64,000 nucleotides of DNA from Botrimarina hoheduenensis (GCF_007859815.1 NZ_SJPH01000003.1:237842-301841); one strand, 5' to 3'. Numbered from the stretch's first letter, positions 29,689 through 38,843 are shown. Numbers and translations: made by a program. Notes: generated by a model from the letters alone, not told the origin.

Positions 29689-29946
29689 TTGCTCGCTTCT
29701 TTCCCCTCGATCAATGACCACGGCTACCACGGCGAAGACCTTCGCCGGATCGATTACCTGCCGAGCCCCAGCGAGATCGCCGCGGCCTGCCAAACTATCC
29801 GCGCCGGCTGGTCGCTGTGCGAGAAGCGCCGCCGCTTTGTGGGCGAATTGCTGTCGGATGAGGTCGAGACGGCCTGGCAGCCACCGGTGGTCGATACCAC
29901 CCACTTCCGCATGGCGATCGCACGCGGATTTGATCCGGCCGGTTAG
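29689..29946 (+). CDS. Small conserved-looking protein of unknown function, TTG start
   Basis: An 85-residue soluble protein (MLASFPSINDHGYHGED...) with no domain that I recognise. It is acidic and basic in alternation (CEKRRRFVGELLSDEVETAW) with no signal peptide or membrane helix. The start is fixed by AAGGAG seven bases upstream of TTG 29689; the same frame is open to 29161 but that extension is not protein-like. Its last four bases overlap the stop of the convergent glycosyltransferase gene. Confidence 0.6.
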   Translation: MLASFPSINDHGYHGEDLRRIDYLPSPSEIAAACQTIRAGWSLCEKRRRFVGELLSDEVETAWQPPVVDTTHFRMAIARGFDPAG

Positions 29947-30974
29947 ATGCCCAGCCAGGCGTCGCGCCGGCTGACAACACGCGCTGGCAGATGCTCCGCT
30001 AATGGCGAGGAAGCCCTGTCTTGATCATTTGCCCCAACGCGCTTCGCCTGCAAAACGGCAAGGGTCTCACGCACCCAACCGGCTCGGTCGGTCACCTCAA
30101 CCGCCCGAATCTCGGGCGTCGCCGTCGCTTGCTGACTACCGGTGGGAGATCGACTCCAGCCGAATACAACCGGACAACCCACCATGCGAGCCTCGACCAC
30201 CGGGGTTGCTCCGGCGTGCTGGGCTTGTGGTGCCCACACAACGTCCGCGGCCGCCACGAGGCGGAGCGCGTCGTGGCGTGGGCCAACAAATCGCACGGTT
30301 CCGGGCTCAGTGGCGGCAGCGGCAAAACGTTCGGCGGCCAGCCGTACGGGACCTTCCCCAACCACCACCAAACGTGACCCGGGCGCAACGACCCGGAGCA
30401 GATCCGCGGCCCAAACGGCCTCTTTGACGGCGGTCGGGTTGTCCAGCCGAAGGCACATCACCACCAGCGGCGAGTCGGTGCCAAGCTCAAAACGTTCGCG
30501 GTAGCCGATCCGTTCGGCCTCGGTTAGCGAGACGCATTCCGCGGCGTTGGGCAGGTATCCGTGCTCGGAGGATTCGGTGGCCGTGGGTTCATAAGCGGCC
30601 GCCTTGCAATCCGCCCGTTCCGCCGTCGTCGTCGGTTTCTGTGGGCTACGGACCACATGCCCCCATACGGCTGTGCCGGTGCCCCACTGGCGCAAAAAAC
30701 GGGCGGTCATCGGATCGTTGGTCTGCACTGCCACGGGACACAACTCAGCAAGCAACCGACGCCAAGCGAGGCCCGCAAGCGGGTCGATCCCCCACCGACA
30801 GTTGAGCGACTTAGCCGACCTTCCTGCTTGACGCCACCAGCGACCCCACGGGCCTAAGGGCCGCAGGGAAACCACGTGAGTTGTGTGGGCGCTTGGCACC
30901 CCTGCTAGGCAAAAAGCCTGCGTCGCGGCGCCGCTGGGGGCGAGGCGTTCGACAAGATGGACAATCTGTGCCAC
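29943..30974 (-). CDS. Glycosyltransferase, GT4-like
   Basis: A 343-residue protein resembling group 1 (GT4) glycosyltransferases. The C-terminal half has a nucleotide-binding fold: LVVMCLRLDNPTAVKEAVWAADLL, RLVVVGEGPVRLAAERF, VRFVGPRHDALRLVAAADVVWAPQ, then AGATPVVEARMVGCPVV, where the conserved Glu of the EX7E-type region is seen. The N-terminal acceptor domain (HLVERLAPSGAATQAF) is divergent. The start is GTG 30974. The donor and acceptor cannot be predicted. It is not linked to other sugar genes here. Confidence 0.75.
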   Translation of the reverse strand: MAQIVHLVERLAPSGAATQAFCLAGVPSAHTTHVVSLRPLGPWGRWWRQAGRSAKSLNCRWGIDPLAGLAWRRLLAELCPVAVQTNDPMTARFLRQWGTGTAVWGHVVRSPQKPTTTAERADCKAAAYEPTATESSEHGYLPNAAECVSLTEAERIGYRERFELGTDSPLVVMCLRLDNPTAVKEAVWAADLLRVVAPGSRLVVVGEGPVRLAAERFAAAATEPGTVRFVGPRHDALRLVAAADVVWAPQAQHAGATPVVEARMVGCPVVFGWSRSPTGSQQATATPEIRAVEVTDRAGWVRETLAVLQAKRVGANDQDRASSPLAEHLPARVVSRRDAWLGI

Positions 30975-31095
30975 GGCATTGGATCGTTGAAGCGGTCGTG
31001 CAAGCCCGGCGACACGCTCGCAAGCGTAAGGGCATTACGCCCTAAGTTTGCCGCCGCCGGTGTGGGGGGGAAGCCCACGGTCTAAACTCAGCCGC

Positions 31096-31872
31096 ATGAA
31101 CAGCCCCCTTAAGTGGCGTGCCGAAACGCTCGCCGGCCAACCTGTCTGGTGGACGATCCCGACCGGCGCTCCGCCGTTGATGGCGGCGATCGTGCTGCAC
31201 GAACTTCCGAACCCGCTCGATCTTCCTCCGAACCCACTTACGCCGGCCGTCACGCCACCAGAAAGCGCTCCACCAAACGATGCGGCCGCCTGGGCAGCGG
31301 AACTCGTTCCCCGCGGCGTGGCGGTGATCGTTCCTTGGAGCGGAGCCAGCTGGTGGACCGACGGCCCCGTGTTTGGCCCCGAACATAAGCCCGGTCACGT
31401 CAGCGGAACGCTCATCGCGGCGGTCGCATGGATCCGCGCTGAGCTGGGCTTAGCACCGCCCCAGATCGCGCTGGTAGGCTCGGGCATGGGGGGCCACGCC
31501 GCCCTGCGCTGGGCGTATCTTCGGCCGCAAGTTTTTGCCGCGGCAGCAGCTTTGCGGCCGTGGATCGATTGGCACACGCTGCTCGACCGAACGCGGGCAG
31601 ATGACCCGCAGTTTGCCGCGCTGCACACGCTCTACAACGATCCTGAGCAAGCCCGACAGGACTCGGCGACGCTGCACATCCATCCGCTCAATTGGCCCCG
31701 CCGCCAGCGCTTCGACTGCCCGCCAGGCGATCCGCGCCACGAGGGCGCGGATCGCCTGAGGATGAAGCTCATGTCACTCGGCGTGCCACACCAGTGCGAA
31801 CTCGAGCAGCGTGACGGCCCCGATTACGACTCTCGGCGAATCGCCGCGGCCTCCGCGTGGCTCGTCGGTTGA
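31096..31872 (+). CDS. Alpha/beta-hydrolase fold protein lacking the nucleophile serine
   Basis: A 258-residue cytoplasmic protein with an esterase-like alpha/beta-hydrolase arrangement. Around residues 125-135 the strand-turn-helix reads ALVGSGMGGHAALRWA, the place where GHSMGGHxAL is expected; the nucleophile Ser position is Gly130. A conserved His near the C-terminus is also absent (the region reads DGPDYDSRRI). So the fold is inferred and catalysis is doubtful, although Ser129 sits next to the expected position. The start is ATG 31096; the frame opens at GTG 31048. It is followed by the convergent Ni-SOD gene. Confidence 0.65.
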   Translation: MNSPLKWRAETLAGQPVWWTIPTGAPPLMAAIVLHELPNPLDLPPNPLTPAVTPPESAPPNDAAAWAAELVPRGVAVIVPWSGASWWTDGPVFGPEHKPGHVSGTLIAAVAWIRAELGLAPPQIALVGSGMGGHAALRWAYLRPQVFAAAAALRPWIDWHTLLDRTRADDPQFAALHTLYNDPEQARQDSATLHIHPLNWPRRQRFDCPPGDPRHEGADRLRMKLMSLGVPHQCELEQRDGPDYDSRRIAAASAWLVG

Positions 31873-31886
31873 AGCGGGTGCGCGGC

Positions 31887-32366
31887 TCAGTGGACGTGCG
31901 CCGCTTGATACGCCTTGCCGTTGTAGGTTTGGTAGAAGGACTTGATAGCCGCCTCCAGCGTAGCGGCGGTTGCCGGATCGGCCGATTGCTTGCTCTTCAT
32001 GGCTGCTACCATCACGGCGTGCGACGTTTTGAGCAGCTCGGCGTAGTTGGCCGCATCGGACTTAATGCGTTGGGCCATGAAATAGTCCGCAATGGTCTGC
32101 TGAACCTTGTTGGCGTGCTCTTCCTTCGTGACGACCCAGCGCGCGAGTTGGTTGTGACCGTTCGCGTCGTGCGTGCCGGCGAGCTCGACGATCTGACCGA
32201 TCGACTTGGCGATCGTCGTCGTATCCTCCAGCATCGCGTCGAAGCGCGCTTGGTCGTTGAAGATACCGCACGGCACTTGGCAGTGCGCCGCCGCTTGCGG
32301 GGCCGTGGCGCTGATCACTCCCAGCAGCAACAAGACGATCGGAAGAAATCGGAGTTGGTGAAACAT
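31887..32366 (-). CDS. sodN: Secreted nickel superoxide dismutase
   Basis: The 159-residue precursor has a signal peptide of about 27 residues (hydrophobic LPIVLLLLGVISA, then APQAAA) directly followed by HCQVPCGIF, the Ni-hook motif (HCxxPCGxY/F). Signal-peptidase cleavage after AAA would expose the N-terminal His that ligates Ni, so the SodX peptidase used by cytosolic Ni-SODs may not be needed. The rest is the four-helix bundle (NQLARWVVTKEEHANKVQQ). Tyr9 of the canonical hook is Phe here. The frame opens at 32492, but ATG 32366 begins the signal peptide. The enzyme dismutates superoxide outside the cytoplasm. Confidence 0.9.
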   Translation of the reverse strand: MFHQLRFLPIVLLLLGVISATAPQAAAHCQVPCGIFNDQARFDAMLEDTTTIAKSIGQIVELAGTHDANGHNQLARWVVTKEEHANKVQQTIADYFMAQRIKSDAANYAELLKTSHAVMVAAMKSKQSADPATAATLEAAIKSFYQTYNGKAYQAAHVH

Positions 32367-32895
32367 GTCGTGGGCTCTCGGGACGGTAAAAACGAAGACG
32401 ACCCTAACGGGGCGTCGCGGTGAACAGAAGAATAAGCCGGCGGGGACGACAAACACGCCGCGTGTTCGCACAGGTTGCCCCCACAGTTGCACGCGACCGA
32501 CAAATCAGCGGCTTGCAGCTTCCTTGCACTTTAGGCACCGTTGTGATGCGTCGCCATGGGCCCGCCCCCCTTACGAAGTTCCGCGGTGGGGCGGATGACG
32601 CGAAGCTATCAGCCGTTCCTGCCCGCTCATCGGGGCGCGCAGCAAGCCGTAAATCTCTCTACAATACGGGTTTAATGACCGGGGCACCGCTCGGGTCGCG
32701 TTCCCTTAAGAACCAGGCCGGCGACTACTAACCCCCCGAAAACGGTACCCCCGCCACGGTTCCCTTTCACCCGGACGCAACGCCCCCCCCCGCAGTCACA
32801 AGCCCCTGACAAAACAAGCGGGGGGTTCGGCCTGCGGTAGGATGTGCCCGCACAGCCCTTAAGTCTGCTCTCGCTCCTCGCATGCGGGCCAAACG
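32367..32895. other. Gene-free region between sodN and a membrane protein
   Basis: This 529-base stretch has no frame with protein-like features. A TACAAT hexamer at about 32659 resembles a -10 box, but no good -35 was found at the proper distance. The Ni-SOD promoter is expected near 32370-32450 on the minus strand. Confidence 0.5.
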
Positions 32896-33429
32896 ATGAC
32901 CGAACTCTCGATCGCCGATCTCTGGCTGCCGATGGTGGCCGCCGGTCTTGCGACCCACATCCTCAGCACCCTTGCTTGGGTGGCGTTACCGCACCACAAA
33001 CCCGAGTGGCGCAAGCTGCCCCTTAGCGGCGCCGTGGGCCAGGCCCTTCGTACAGAGAATTTGCAGCCCGGCGCGCAGTATATGTTGTCTGATGACTCCG
33101 CCAGCGCGACTTCGACCGACGATTGCCGCGGTATGCTCATCCTGTGGCAGCATACGCCCCACATGGGAGCGAACATCGGTATGACGCTCGCGTTTTTCTT
33201 CGCCGCCGCCGCAACGATTGGCTATCTTGCCAGCATCGGCCTGCGGGCCGAATCTCCGCCGATCGATATCTTCCGCTTCACCGCAACGGCTGCCGCCCTG
33301 ACGCACGTCGCTGCCGGCATCCCCAGCATCATCTGGTTCCGGCGCAAGTTCGCCATGGACCTGCTTGATGGCCTCGCCTATTCGCTGGCGACGGGGGCCG
33401 CGTTTACGCTCTTGTGGCCAGCATCGTGA
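32896..33429 (+). CDS. Membrane protein of unknown function
   Basis: A 177-residue protein with four predicted membrane segments: near the N-terminus (LPMVAAGLATHILSTLAWV), at about 97-117 (MTLAFFFAAAATIGYLASI), at about 130-145 (TATAAALTHVAAGIPSI), and at the C-terminus (LAYSLATGAAFTLLW). No known domain was identified. It overlaps the next gene's GTG start by 16 bases, so the two may form a unit. Confidence 0.7.
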   Translation: MTELSIADLWLPMVAAGLATHILSTLAWVALPHHKPEWRKLPLSGAVGQALRTENLQPGAQYMLSDDSASATSTDDCRGMLILWQHTPHMGANIGMTLAFFFAAAATIGYLASIGLRAESPPIDIFRFTATAAALTHVAAGIPSIIWFRRKFAMDLLDGLAYSLATGAAFTLLWPAS

Positions 33430-33815
33430 AGCGCTATGCACGGCTGCTATGGGCGTCGCCCTACTCACTGCTGGGGATCGCGATCGGCTTGGCGGGCCTC
33501 ATGACCGGCGGGGGATGCCGCGTGCGCGACGGGGTCCTCGAGTTCCATGGAGGCTTCACCCGCTGGCTCGTGCGTCACTCGCCGCTGGGCAAGAGCACTC
33601 AGGCAATCACGCTGGGCCACACCGTGATCGGTCAGAACGAAGCGATGCTCGACTGCGCCCACGAGCATGAACTGGTACACGTCCGCCAGTTTGAACGCTG
33701 GGGCCTCCTGATGGGCCCCGCCTACCTGGGTGCCTCGGCCATTATTTGGCTCCGAGGCGGCGACGCCTACCGCGACAATCCGTTTGAACGCGAAGCGTAT
33801 GACAGCACTTGCTAA
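33414..33815 (+). CDS. Membrane protein with an HELVH zinc-site-like motif
   Basis: This 133-residue protein has an N-terminal membrane segment (SPYSLLGIAIGLAGLM), a soluble middle and a second hydrophobic stretch (GPAYLGASAIIWL). HEHELVHVRQFERWG holds an HExxH motif (HELVH), as in many metallopeptidases, and FEREAY lies about 30 residues later, a possible third ligand. That fits a small zinc-protease-like fold, but no family is named with confidence. Start GTG 33414, or GTG 33426; both overlap the previous gene. Confidence 0.6.
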   Translation: MASIVKRYARLLWASPYSLLGIAIGLAGLMTGGGCRVRDGVLEFHGGFTRWLVRHSPLGKSTQAITLGHTVIGQNEAMLDCAHEHELVHVRQFERWGLLMGPAYLGASAIIWLRGGDAYRDNPFEREAYDSTC

Positions 33816-33926
33816 AGCAGAATGCCGATACTTCTGCTCACCAAAGCCGCTTGCTAGGATAAATTTTCGCTTCCTGGCCCGGCCGATTACGCCGCTGCCT
33901 GTGGGCATCTTACCTCGGAATCTCCC

Positions 33927-34997
33927 GTGACCGCTGCTTTCTTTGTGGGTGGCCTGCTGTTGCTGGTCGCCGGTGCCGAGCTCTTGGTGCGCGGTGCTTC
34001 GAGACTTGCCGCAGCAGCGGGCATCTCTCCGCTAGTGATCGGATTGACGGTGGTGGCGTTCGGCACGAGCGCACCAGAACTTGCCGTGAGCGTTAAAGCA
34101 GCCCTCACTAACCAAGCCGACCTGGCGGTCGGCAACGTCGTCGGCAGCAACACTTTCAACGTGCTGTGCATCCTGGGTCTGTCCGCGCTGATCGCCCCGC
34201 TGGCGGTGTCAAAACAACTCGTGCGATTCGATGTGCCGGTCATGATCGGCACCTCGGTAGCGGTCCTCGCCCTGGCGTCCGATGGCACCTTGAGCCGAGC
34301 CGAGGGGTTCTTCCTGCTGGTGGCGATGGGGGCCTATATCGCCATCTTGATGAAATTGGGACGCCAGCAAGATGTCATCGATTCGGTGGACACCTCCCCG
34401 AGCAATACCGGCAGCGCGGGCACGTTGTCCAGTCTGCTGCTGGCCGTCTCCGGACTCGTCTTGCTCGTTGTCGGCTCACAGTGGTTTGTCGACGCGGCCG
34501 TCTCGATCGCCACGGCCTGGGGGGTCAGCCCGCTGGTTATCGGTCTGACCATCGTCGCGGCGGGAACCTCGCTCCCCGAGCTGGTGACCTCGGTTATTGC
34601 CAGTCTCCGCAACGAGCGTGACATCGCCGTGGGTAACGTGGTGGGCAGCAATATTTTCAACCTGCTGTGCGTGCTCGGAGCGGCCACGGCGGTCGCGCCC
34701 GAGGGGGCGGCAATCACGCCCGCGATGCTCCGCTTTGATCTGCCCGTCATGCTGGCAGTCGCCCTAGTGTGTCTGCCCATCTTCTTCACGGGGCTCAGTA
34801 TCTCGCGTGGAGAAGGGGCCGTTCTTCTGTTCTTCTACGTTGCCTATGTCGGCTATCTGGTGCTCGCAGCGACGCAGCACGCTGCGCTGCCCGCGTATAG
34901 CAAAGCGATGCTCTGGTTCGTGCTGCCGATCGGCATGGTCGCGATCCTGGTGCCGCTGGCCACGGCTTGGCGCCAGCCGCCGGCCCGGCGAGACTAA
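33927..34997 (+). CDS. Calcium/sodium antiporter
   Basis: This 356-residue inner-membrane exchanger extrudes Ca2+ (or another divalent cation) in exchange for Na+ or H+. The two inverted alpha-repeats are clear: VVAFGTSAPELAVSV with AVGNVVGSNTFN, and IVAAGTSLPELVTSV with AVGNVVGSNIFN. Their acidic Glu residues and GSNxFN are the family's ion-binding signature. About ten membrane helices fit the length. It starts with GTG 33927 and is followed five bases later by corA. Confidence 0.93.
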   Translation: MTAAFFVGGLLLLVAGAELLVRGASRLAAAAGISPLVIGLTVVAFGTSAPELAVSVKAALTNQADLAVGNVVGSNTFNVLCILGLSALIAPLAVSKQLVRFDVPVMIGTSVAVLALASDGTLSRAEGFFLLVAMGAYIAILMKLGRQQDVIDSVDTSPSNTGSAGTLSSLLLAVSGLVLLVVGSQWFVDAAVSIATAWGVSPLVIGLTIVAAGTSLPELVTSVIASLRNERDIAVGNVVGSNIFNLLCVLGAATAVAPEGAAITPAMLRFDLPVMLAVALVCLPIFFTGLSISRGEGAVLLFFYVAYVGYLVLAATQHAALPAYSKAMLWFVLPIGMVAILVPLATAWRQPPARRD

Positions 34998-35002
34998 CGC
35001 TC

Positions 35003-35977
35003 ATGATCTGGGGAATCGGCCGTAAATCGCACGCATCGCCCATCGAGTTTAGCTCGTTCGAAGAGCTGCAGGTGCTCTGGAACCACCAGGACGCCTTCGC
35101 GTGGGTTGATCTAGAAGCCCCCTCCGCCGACGATCTGCAGCGCCTCGACCTGCTCATCGACCTGGACGATCAGTCGCTCGAAGACTGCCTGCACGGGGAG
35201 CCTCGCGCCCGCATCGATGAATTCGATGATTGCCTGCTAATCGTCGCCTACGGCGTTATCGCCCACGAAGGTAGCGACGAAGTCGAAGCTCGGAAGCTGA
35301 CGATCTTTCGCGGTGAACGTTTCCTCGTGACGATCCACTCCCAGCCGTCACGGTCGGTCAATGCTCTGCGTGAGCGCTGCCGGAAAAGTCCTAAACAAAC
35401 CCTCGATCAGGGATTTGACCGGATGCTCTACCGGCTGATCGACGGCATGGTGGACCGCTATCTGACACTGATCGACCTGCTGGAAGACGACCTCGACGCC
35501 TATGAGGAGCGCTCCTTCGAGATGGACGGGAACGATCCCTACTTGCAACAGGCCACCACGATTCGTCGCAAGCTGATCGACCTGCGAAGACTGGCTTCCG
35601 CACAGCGCGGACTCATCGATCCGCTGGCCGACGGAGACTTCGATTCCATGTCGACCGATCTCGGTCAGCAGTTCCGCGTGGTGCGCAGCCACCTGACCCA
35701 CGCTGTCGAACGCTGCGAGGGAATGCTCGATCGCTTGAACGCAGCACTGCAAAACTACAACTCGTCGGTCGCCAAACGGACCAACGACGTTGTCCGCACC
35801 CTAACCGTGCTCACCGCCGTCATGATGCCGATGTCGGTCATCGCAGGCGTCTACGGTATGAACTTCCCCACCTGGCCGGGCAACGACAACCCGATAAGCT
35901 TTGTGGCCGTGACCGCGGTAATGGTGGCGGTAGGCCTGACGATGGCGGCGCTGTTCCGCTTCTGGCGCTGGCTGTAG
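35003..35977 (+). CDS. corA: CorA family magnesium/cobalt transporter
   Basis: A 324-residue divalent-cation channel. A long helical cytoplasmic domain (DRYLTLIDLLEDDLDAYEERSFE, then RRKLIDLRRLASAQRGLIDPLA) is followed by two C-terminal membrane helices; the pore signature YGMN is intact (VYGMNFPTWPG). ATG 35003 lies five bases after the antiporter stop, so the genes are likely co-transcribed. Together they suggest control of Ca2+ and Mg2+. The end is 14 bases from the convergent dapB. Confidence 0.93.
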   Translation: MIWGIGRKSHASPIEFSSFEELQVLWNHQDAFAWVDLEAPSADDLQRLDLLIDLDDQSLEDCLHGEPRARIDEFDDCLLIVAYGVIAHEGSDEVEARKLTIFRGERFLVTIHSQPSRSVNALRERCRKSPKQTLDQGFDRMLYRLIDGMVDRYLTLIDLLEDDLDAYEERSFEMDGNDPYLQQATTIRRKLIDLRRLASAQRGLIDPLADGDFDSMSTDLGQQFRVVRSHLTHAVERCEGMLDRLNAALQNYNSSVAKRTNDVVRTLTVLTAVMMPMSVIAGVYGMNFPTWPGNDNPISFVAVTAVMVAVGLTMAALFRFWRWL

Positions 35978-35991
35978 CGACAAGAACGTGC

Positions 35992-36798
35992 TCAGCCTCG
36001 CAGAACGTCTTCCATGCAGAAGACCTGGCCCCGCACGTCGGCCTTGCGGCGAGCGATCAGGAAACGGATCGCTCGGAGCGTCCCTTCGGCGTAGACCCGG
36101 CGGCCCAACACGTTGTGCTCTAAAACGAGTTGCACGGTGCCGCCTGCGCAGCGCGCGTCATACCGATGCAACGCATGGCCATCGAGATGCTCGTCGGGAA
36201 CACCCAACTCGTTACTCTGACGCGCCGGGTCGCGGATGCTTTCGATCTGCTCGACGGTAAAGCCGAAACCCAACGTCTGCGCGGCGGCGACGAGCGCCTT
36301 GGCTGTGCCGCTCGTGTCGCGCTTGTGCGCCTGATGGCTTTCGCGAATCGTCAGCTCGGCTCCGGCCAAGGCACCGGGGAAAGTCTCGGCTAAATAGCGT
36401 GCGGCGGCTTGCAATAGTACGATCGGTATCGCCATGTTCGGCGCAATGACCGCCAACCCGCCCGCCTCACGCACCAAGCGAATCGCTTCTTCACGATCAA
36501 AGCCGGTCGTTCCAACCACCACCGGCAAGCCTTGCCGAACGAACCAGGCGAGATTCTCGAGCGCCGCCTCGGGGGTGCTGTAATCCACCGCCACCACGTC
36601 CGCCGAAAGGTCTGCTGGGGCAACGTGTTTGCATTCGACCAAACGCAGCTTCTCGGCACCGATGAGCAGCGACTCGCTATCGTGCTTGGCGCTGGTCAGC
36701 GCGAAAGGCGTTAGCGCGAGGTCCGCCGATTCTGCGACGAGTCGGGCCGTTTCAAGCGCCATCGCGCCAGGTAGCCCGCTGATGAGGATCGGGGTCAT
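35992..36798 (-). CDS. dapB: 4-hydroxy-tetrahydrodipicolinate reductase, plant-type
   Basis: The NAD(P)H-dependent second step of lysine and diaminopimelate synthesis. The 268-residue protein opens with [18 protein letters not shown], a dinucleotide-binding region, and [15 protein letters not shown] follows. The catalytic segment reads [17 protein letters not shown], where typical bacterial DapB has HHRxKxDAPSGTA. The Gln and TSGTA are, from memory, features of plant-type reductases. It overlaps dapD by four bases (ATGA), so the two are translationally coupled. Confidence 0.85.
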   Translation of the reverse strand: MTPILISGLPGAMALETARLVAESADLALTPFALTSAKHDSESLLIGAEKLRLVECKHVAPADLSADVVAVDYSTPEAALENLAWFVRQGLPVVVGTTGFDREEAIRLVREAGGLAVIAPNMAIPIVLLQAAARYLAETFPGALAGAELTIRESHQAHKRDTSGTAKALVAAAQTLGFGFTVEQIESIRDPARQSNELGVPDEHLDGHALHRYDARCAGGTVQLVLEHNVLGRRVYAEGTLRAIRFLIARRKADVRGQVFCMEDVLRG

Positions 36799-37595
36799 AC
36801 CCCCCCCTCACGCAGCAACGAATTGAGCGCGGTGCGGGCGTCGGTCCGCTCGTCTCGCAACTTCTTGATGATGATCGCGTAGGTCGAATGACTGCCATCC
36901 TTTGACAGCAGCGATCCCGGCACGCACACGCTCCGTGCGGGGATCCGGCCGGGGGGCAGCTCGCGTCCCTCAGGCACGCTGTAGATCTTGGTCGATCCGG
37001 CGACAAAGCAGCCCATCGCGAGCACCGCCCCCTCTTCGATGAGCACCCCCTCGGCCACCTCGCCCCGCGCGCCAAGAAAAACGTTGTCTTCGATGATGAC
37101 GGGGCTCGCCTGCAACGGCTCAAGCACCCCGCCGATGCCAACACCACCCGAGATGTGGCAGTTCTTGCCCACCTGGGCGCAGCTGCCAACCGTGCTCCAG
37201 GTATCAATCATCGTGCCCGTGCCCACCCGTGCGCCGATGTTCACATACGACGGCATCAGCACCGCGCCGGGCTCGATGAACGACCCGTACCGCGCGATCG
37301 CGGTGGGCACGCTCCGCACGCCGGCTTCACGCCAACCCGTTTTCAACGCCACTTTGTCGAACCATTCGATCGGCCCGGCGGTCATCTCGCGATTGTCCGA
37401 ATAGCGGAAGTGCAGCAGCACCGCCTTCTTAACCCACTCGTTGACGTGCCACGCGCCGTCTACCTTCTCGGCGACGCGGATCGCACCCGCATCGAGCAGC
37501 GCAAGCGCTTCGGAGACGACTGCGCGCGCGTCGGCCGCCGCGCCGCTTTCCCAGATCTCATCAATGCGGGCTGCGAGGGTAACTAGATCGCTCAC
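36795..37595 (-). CDS. dapD: 2,3,4,5-tetrahydropyridine-2,6-dicarboxylate N-succinyltransferase
   Basis: This enzyme succinylates tetrahydrodipicolinate in the succinylase branch of lysine synthesis. The 266-residue protein has the N-terminal helical part ([24 protein letters not shown]) and a left-handed beta-helix ([45 protein letters not shown]). The start is GTG 37595, which has AAAGAGG upstream; the frame is open to 37637, almost touching the dapA stop. It lies between dapA and dapB. Confidence 0.94.
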   Translation of the reverse strand: MSDLVTLAARIDEIWESGAAADARAVVSEALALLDAGAIRVAEKVDGAWHVNEWVKKAVLLHFRYSDNREMTAGPIEWFDKVALKTGWREAGVRSVPTAIARYGSFIEPGAVLMPSYVNIGARVGTGTMIDTWSTVGSCAQVGKNCHISGGVGIGGVLEPLQASPVIIEDNVFLGARGEVAEGVLIEEGAVLAMGCFVAGSTKIYSVPEGRELPPGRIPARSVCVPGSLLSKDGSHSTYAIIIKKLRDERTDARTALNSLLREGGV

Positions 37596-37643
37596 CAACG
37601 CCTCTTTCAGGACAGCAGCTTGAGAAACAGACCGCACACCAAC

Positions 37644-38603
37644 CTAAACGGTGGCGATGGCGAGATGCGGGAAATTGGTGATCGCCTCGGCCGCTGTGAT
37701 CTTCGTCACCGCTCGATCACGGTTGACCGGGTCCATCTGCTCGACGGTCACCAACGGCATCCGCAGACCCACTTGCAGCATGTGATGCAACGGAATCGGG
37801 TTCTTAACGCAGAAGACCGCATCAATGCACGGCTGCAAGGCGGCCTGCAGCGCCTCGGCGGCATCCCACTCGCCCGCCGCTGCCAGCTCAGTCAATCGCT
37901 GGAACTCGCGCGGCCAGCGATTGGCCGAAGCACTAATCACGCCCAGCCCCCCCCGCTGCATGACATCCACCACCAGATGGTCTTCGCCCGACAAAAGCGT
38001 GAACGCCTGCGGATCGGTCGCCGCGCGGATCGTCTCGAGCGAATCGAGATCGCCCGTGGCATCTTTCACCGCCGCGATCGCTGGATGCTGGGCGAGGCGG
38101 ATGACGGTTTCCGCTTCGATCCGGCTGCCGGTGCGGCCCGGGATGTTGTACAGGATGATCGACGTCTCGAGCCGCTGAGCCAGATCGGCCACCGCCGTGA
38201 AGTGGGCGCGCAAACCCTCTTGCGGCGGATTGTTGTAGTAGCCGGTCACGTGCAGCAGTGCGTCCGGATGAATCGCCTGCGTGATGCGCTCCGACAAGTG
38301 CAGTGCTTCGTCCGTCGAGTTCGAGCCGGCGCTCGCCAAGCAGGTCACTTTTTGCCCGAGGTCGGCGGCCCGGCCGCGGGCGTACTCGATGCCCCGCGTG
38401 CAAAGATCGACCTGCTCGTCGTGGCTCAGCGTGGCTGACTGCCCGGTCGTACCCGCGAACAGCACGCCGCTCACCCCCGCTTCGAGCACCCGGTCGATCA
38501 GCGCGTAGACCTTGTCGAAGTCGATCCCCATCAGCGAGCCGATCGGCTTCATGGGGGTGACCAGGGCCACATGGGCCCCGCGGAGCTGCTGGGGGGTGAT
38601 CAT
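37644..38603 (-). CDS. dapA: 4-hydroxy-tetrahydrodipicolinate synthase
   Basis: DapA condenses pyruvate with aspartate semialdehyde, the committed step to diaminopimelate and lysine. The 319-residue protein has the TIM-barrel motifs GTTGQSATLSHDEQ, LYNIPGRTG (with the catalytic Tyr) and VKDATGD (with the Schiff-base Lys). It heads a dapA-dapD-dapB operon. Diaminopimelate would feed peptidoglycan, in line with peptidoglycan having been found in planctomycetes. Confidence 0.93.
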   Translation of the reverse strand: MITPQQLRGAHVALVTPMKPIGSLMGIDFDKVYALIDRVLEAGVSGVLFAGTTGQSATLSHDEQVDLCTRGIEYARGRAADLGQKVTCLASAGSNSTDEALHLSERITQAIHPDALLHVTGYYNNPPQEGLRAHFTAVADLAQRLETSIILYNIPGRTGSRIEAETVIRLAQHPAIAAVKDATGDLDSLETIRAATDPQAFTLLSGEDHLVVDVMQRGGLGVISASANRWPREFQRLTELAAAGEWDAAEALQAALQPCIDAVFCVKNPIPLHHMLQVGLRMPLVTVEQMDPVNRDRAVTKITAAEAITNFPHLAIATV

Positions 38604-38779
38604 GACGGGAAAGGCGGTAAAGGCTTGTTTCGTGCGCAGAGCGACGAGCCGCTTGCGCGAATCGCGTCAACGTACCGAATTCGAGCGTCCCGTCCTACGG
38701 GGCGCTAAGGAAATGCCGCCGCAAGCGTCTCCAGGATACCCCCCCGGTTTTTAATATTTATCATTTTTTATTTAACTAT

Positions 38780-38807
38780 TTGCATTTCGCGGCTAGGTTG
38801 ATATTGT
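38780..38807 (+). promoter_or_regulatory. Probable promoter upstream of the DUF2089 gene
   Basis: TTGCAT (38780-38785) and TATTGT (38802-38807) are 16 bases apart and lie 37 bases before the GTG start. The surrounding 38746-38815 is strikingly AT-rich for this GC-rich window, which supports a promoter. Confidence 0.4.
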
Positions 38808-38843
38808 TCACTACCACTTACACTTTCCTTAACCGAACGCTTC

